From an uncultured Parafilimonas sp. (lineage in GTDB: Bacteria; Bacteroidota; Bacteroidia; Chitinophagales; Chitinophagaceae): DNA of 64,000 nucleotides. Shown piece by piece: positions 61,088-64,000 of this stretch. Position numbers and translations under genes: made by a program. The stretch's first letter is position 1. Every line of letters starts with the position of its first letter. The stretch spans positions 1 through 64,000 of the forward strand of contig CAIRZB010000049.1 in the NCBI GenBank assembly GCA_903882935.1, read 5' to 3'. The notes under the pieces are model-generated. The model saw only the letters and a list, made by a program, of their open reading frames with translations. It had not been told where the DNA came from and searched no databases.

Positions 61088-62341
61088 TTACAACCCAAAC
61101 GCTTCTTTCACTTGGCCTACATAATCCAACTTTTCCCAAGTAAACAGTTCTACCTTTTTGGTAACCATTCGGCCTTCGGGCGAGAAGAAAGTTTTCTCCA
61201 CCTCTTCGTGCTTGCGGCCCATGTGGCCATAGGCAGCGGTTTCGCTGTAAATTGGGTTGCGCAGCTTTAAACGCTGTTCAATAAAATAGGGGCGCATGTC
61301 AAATATGCCTTCCACTATCTTGGCTATTTCCCCGTCGTTTAAACCAACGGTGGCTGTGCCATAAGTGTTAACATAAATACCCATGGGTTTTGCCACGCCA
61401 ATAGCGTAACTCACCTGCACCAATACCTCGCTGCACAAACCGGCCGCCACAAGGTTTTTGGCTATATGGCGGGTTGCATAAGCAGCGGAACGGTCAACCT
61501 TGCTGGGGTCTTTACCGCTAAATGCACCACCGCCATGGGCACCTTTGCCGCCGTAGGTATCCACAATAATTTTACGGCCGGTTAAACCCGTGTCGCCATG
61601 CGGGCCACCAATTACAAATTTGCCTGTTGGGTTAATGTGGTAGGTAATATCATCGTTAAAAAGACTCACATACTGCGGGTATTTGGCCTTGATTCTTGGT
61701 ACAAGAATGCTTACAATATCGTACTTAATCCGCTGCAACATGCGCACATCATCTTCGTCAAAGTCATCATGCTGGGTTGAAACCACAATGGCATCAATCC
61801 TTACAGGGCGGTTATTGTCATCATACTCCAAGGTAACTTGGCTTTTTGCATCGGGGCGCAGGTAAGTTATTTCATTCTTCTCCCTGCGCAATGCGGCCAG
61901 TTCTATCAGTATTTTATGCGCCAGGTCTAAGGCCAAGGGCATGTAATCATCCGTTTCATTGGTGGCATAGCCAAACATCATGCCTTGGTCGCCCGCGCCT
62001 TGCTCTTCTCTGTTGCTGCGGTCAACGCCTTGGTTTATATCGGCAGACTGTTCGTGTATGGCCGACAATACACCGCAACTGTTGGCCTCAAACATGTACT
62101 CGCTTTTGGTGTAGCCAATTTTGCGTATAACGCCGCGGGCTATCTCCTGCACGTCTAAATAAGCTTTCGATTTTACTTCACCAGCCAATATTACCTGGCC
62201 TGTGGTTACAAGTGTTTCGCAGGCAACTTTGCTTTCGGGGTCGAAAGCCAAAAAATTGTCAATCAACGCGTCAGAAATTTGGTCGGCAACTTTGTCTGGG
62301 TGCCCTTCGGATACACTTTCAGAAGTAAATAAATAAGGCAT
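61088..62341 (-). CDS. metK: S-adenosylmethionine synthetase
   Basis: A 417-residue enzyme making S-adenosylmethionine from methionine and ATP. Start [20 protein letters not shown] with the catalytic [45 protein letters not shown], and the P-loop-like [20 protein letters not shown]. Length is slightly above the usual 380-400 because of a longer middle. It supplies the methyl donor for RsmG and the radical cofactor for MqnE. Own promoter at 62378 and terminator at 61029. Confidence 0.96.
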   Translation of the reverse strand: MPYLFTSESVSEGHPDKVADQISDALIDNFLAFDPESKVACETLVTTGQVILAGEVKSKAYLDVQEIARGVIRKIGYTKSEYMFEANSCGVLSAIHEQSADINQGVDRSNREEQGAGDQGMMFGYATNETDDYMPLALDLAHKILIELAALRREKNEITYLRPDAKSQVTLEYDDNNRPVRIDAIVVSTQHDDFDEDDVRMLQRIKYDIVSILVPRIKAKYPQYVSLFNDDITYHINPTGKFVIGGPHGDTGLTGRKIIVDTYGGKGAHGGGAFSGKDPSKVDRSAAYATRHIAKNLVAAGLCSEVLVQVSYAIGVAKPMGIYVNTYGTATVGLNDGEIAKIVEGIFDMRPYFIEQRLKLRNPIYSETAAYGHMGRKHEEVEKTFFSPEGRMVTKKVELFTWEKLDYVGQVKEAFGL

Positions 62342-62377
62342 GGTTATTTAATTAAGTATGTTTTTTTTGTAGCGTTG

Positions 62378-62385
62378 CAAATATA
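62378..62385 (-). promoter_or_regulatory. -7 promoter box of metK
   Basis: TATATTTG followed by C on the minus strand, 36 nt upstream of the ATG. The leader of about 30 nt is too short for any known SAM riboswitch. Confidence 0.6.
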
Positions 62386-62400
62386 CAAGCCAATAACCAA

Positions 62401-62426
62401 AAGCCTAACGCTGTTAGCTATAGGCT
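62401..62426 (-). terminator. Hairpin after the GT5 gene
   Basis: AGCCTA/TAGGCT stem with a 13-nt loop, directly behind the stop at 62432, followed on the minus strand by TTTTGG. A weak terminator. Confidence 0.45.
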
Positions 62427-62431
62427 ATCAA

Positions 62432-63250
62432 TTATTTTGCGGCAAGCTCGTTGTAAAGGTCCAAATAATCAGTCAAATCATTATCCCATCCATTGAAAGA
62501 AAGCACTTTCTTGCCCTTCACCTTCGAGAATTCATCAACCAGTTTTTTGTCAATGTTGTCGCTGCCAAAGGCAATTGCGTCGGCAAAACTAGCACCGCCC
62601 TTAAACATGGCAGTATCGGTACCTTCTTTAAAAGGCTCCAAGTCTTTGTCTTTTATAACTGTGTGTATGTTGGCTCTTTCCAAAAAGTGGGGGCCTAGTT
62701 TGTCGCTAAAAGTATTTTGGCCTATGGTAAATACCACCTTGCTGTGGGCAAAAACAGGTTCCCGTTTGTAGGCAGTTTTAAGGTACATGGGTACCAAACC
62801 GGTCATCCAGCCGCTGCAATGGATGATATCTGGCGGCCAGCCGAATTTTTTTACCGTTTCCAAGGCGCCTTTGCAAAAAAAGATTGTCCTAAGGTCATTG
62901 TCATCGTACCATTGCTCCTGTTCGTCGGTAAAAACAAATTTCCGCTTAAAAAAGTCTTCATTGTCCAAAAAATACACTTGAAGCCTTGCGTTGGGCAGGG
63001 AGGCCACCTTAATTTGCAACGGATAATCGTCATTATCTACCGATACATTGATGCCCGACAGGCGCACTACCTCATGCAGGCGGTGCCTACGTTCATTTAC
63101 AACGCCAAAACGCGGCATAATGCACCTCACTTCCAGGCCGCTGTCATTACTCTTAATGGCTAGCTTATTTACAATTTCGGCAAACTCCGTTAACTCTAAA
63201 TAAGGAGACATTTCCGTAGCAATGAATAAAATTCTTTTCTTTGTTGACAT
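62432..63250 (-). CDS. One-domain glycogen/starch-synthase-like protein
   Basis: A 272-residue protein similar to only the N-terminal (GT5) half of bacterial glycogen synthase: KKRILFIATEMSPYLELTEF (usual K-x-G-G-L is replaced), EVRCIMPRFGVVNERRHRLH, LQVYFLDNEDFFKRKFVFTD, DIIHCSGWMTGLVPMYLK. The C-terminal donor-binding Rossmann domain is missing and the K-x-G-G-L ADP-glucose motif reads YLELTEF, so glucosyl transfer is doubtful. It is divergent from panC, an arrangement I recall as frequent in Bacteroidota. ATG at 63250 is chosen over 63295. Role unknown. Confidence 0.8.
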   Translation of the reverse strand: MSTKKRILFIATEMSPYLELTEFAEIVNKLAIKSNDSGLEVRCIMPRFGVVNERRHRLHEVVRLSGINVSVDNDDYPLQIKVASLPNARLQVYFLDNEDFFKRKFVFTDEQEQWYDDNDLRTIFFCKGALETVKKFGWPPDIIHCSGWMTGLVPMYLKTAYKREPVFAHSKVVFTIGQNTFSDKLGPHFLERANIHTVIKDKDLEPFKEGTDTAMFKGGASFADAIAFGSDNIDKKLVDEFSKVKGKKVLSFNGWDNDLTDYLDLYNELAAK

Positions 63251-63350
63251 TAGCATCCTGTGTTTAGGCAAAAAATAAAGGATGCGAAGGTACAAAAAAT
63301 GCGTGTAATATAAACGTTTACGCTATTTTATTACTGTTTAACCAATTTGA

Positions 63351-64000
63351 ATGATAATTTTTAAGCACGCGAAAAACCTTGCTGACTACATTTTAACCCT
63401 AAAGGCAAAAGGGCAAACAATTGGTTTTGTACCTACCATGGGGGCCTTGCACCAAGGCCACCTTTCATTAGTAACACAGAGCAAAACAACCTGTGCCTCA
63501 ACAGTTTGCAGCATTTTTGTTAACCCCACCCAATTTAACGACCCAAAGGATTTTGAAAAGTACCCCGTGACCATTGAAAACGACATTCTGTTGCTGGAGC
63601 GAGCGGGTACTGATGTGCTTTTTTTACCCTCGGTAACTGAAATATACCCTGCAGGTTTAACATCTTCTATACACTATGACTTGGGTAATCTTGAAAATAT
63701 TTTGGAAGGTTTTTACCGCCCGGGCCACTTTCAAGGGGTATGCCAAGTGGTACACACACTACTTAGTATTGTTACGCCCGACTATATTTTCTTAGGCCAA
63801 AAGGATTATCAGCAGTGTATGGTAATACAAAAACTAATACAGCAGGTTGGCCTGCCGGTAGTGCTTAAAGCCGGCGAAACCCTAAGGGAGCCAGATGGCC
63901 TTGCCATGAGCAGCCGCAACCTTAGGCTTACCAACAGCGGCAGGCAAAACGCCACCGCCATTTACAAAGCCCTTATCCATATTAAAACCAATATTAACGC
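63351..64000 (+). CDS. panC: Pantothenate synthetase (3' end beyond window)
   Basis: The first about 216 codons of PanC, which joins pantoate and beta-alanine with ATP in coenzyme A synthesis. Features: IGFVPTMGALHQGHLSLV (the P-T-M-G-x-L-H-x-G-H motif), SIFVNPTQFNDPKDFEKYP, GFYRPGHFQGVCQVVHTLLS, FLGQKDYQQCMVIQKLI and AMSSRNLRLT. The start is ATG at 63351; normal length is about 280, so roughly a quarter lies outside. Shares a 100-nt control region with the divergent GT5-like gene. Confidence 0.95.
   Translation, partial: MIIFKHAKNLADYILTLKAKGQTIGFVPTMGALHQGHLSLVTQSKTTCASTVCSIFVNPTQFNDPKDFEKYPVTIENDILLLERAGTDVLFLPSVTEIYPAGLTSSIHYDLGNLENILEGFYRPGHFQGVCQVVHTLLSIVTPDYIFLGQKDYQQCMVIQKLIQQVGLPVVLKAGETLREPDGLAMSSRNLRLTNSGRQNATAIYKALIHIKTNIN

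Noticed and set aside
62342-62431. Possible SAM riboswitch before metK
   Set aside because: The -7 box at 62378-62385 leaves a leader of about 30 nt, too short for a known SAM riboswitch, and no conserved core was seen.

Overview
The window reads as a piece of a Bacteroidota chromosome, most likely from the Chitinophagales/Sphingobacteriales side of the phylum. The sequence evidence is promoters of the Bacteroidota type (TAnnTTTG at -7, sometimes with TTTG or TTG about 20-21 nt upstream), a barrel-less MG2/TonB-plug protein, a tandem DUF1800/DUF1501 pair, a very long TamB protein, menaquinone synthesis by the futalosine route (mqnE), and a tRNA-guanine transglycosylase without zinc ligands. 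No tRNA, rRNA, CRISPR array, phage module or origin was seen. Genus and species cannot be named from this window alone.

Layout. 1-700: 3' end of an IS1595-type transposase gene, a short decayed coding scrap and a geneless stretch. 0.7-15 kb: nucleoside permease, MqnE, a secreted TPR protein, TamB, the DUF1800/DUF1501 exported pair and an atypical SDR. 15-26 kb: a membrane protein, a LuxR regulator, a sigma-region-2-only protein, an aldehyde dehydrogenase/DUF779/AraC module with a hairpin-rich spacer, a lipoprotein, a VOC protein, L-serine dehydratase, a MITE-like palindromic element, and a large ATPase-LuxR regulator divergent from a DUF4242 tandem-repeat protein. 27-33 kb: TldD/TldE pair, a secreted PI-PLC/GDPD-like enzyme and an apparently autoregulated GNAT-MarR operon. 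33-39.5 kb: a tolC-RND-adaptor efflux operon preceded by a regulator that fuses a ChrB-type chromate-resistance domain to an AraC DNA-binding domain. 39.5-47 kb: tgt, a GyrI-like protein, a membrane glycosyltransferase overlapping rsmG, a pseudogene with one nonsense codon, lipoprotein MsrA and the MG2-plug protein. 47-52 kb: a TetR-SDR pair sharing an operator-like repeat, then three sugar-nucleotide genes for surface polysaccharide. 52-64 kb: MetZ, OsmC, an exonuclease-GIY-YIG fusion, two acetyltransferases, RF3, small membrane proteins, MetK, a one-domain GT5 protein and the start of panC.

Working logic. Most of the window is core housekeeping and envelope biology with short operons. The less ordinary parts are (i) the ChrB-AraC/RND locus, (ii) two regulator-target units whose operators can be read in the DNA (MarR and TetR), (iii) several start codons exactly 4 nt behind a -7 box, which suggests leaderless mRNAs, (iv) families of small palindromic repeats at gene ends, some inside coding sequence, and (v) enzymes lacking expected catalytic or metal residues (Tgt, one SDR) or whole domains (the GT5 protein, the sigma-like protein). 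I see no clear undescribed multi-gene defence or mobile system; the ChrB-AraC efflux locus is the best candidate for new biology.
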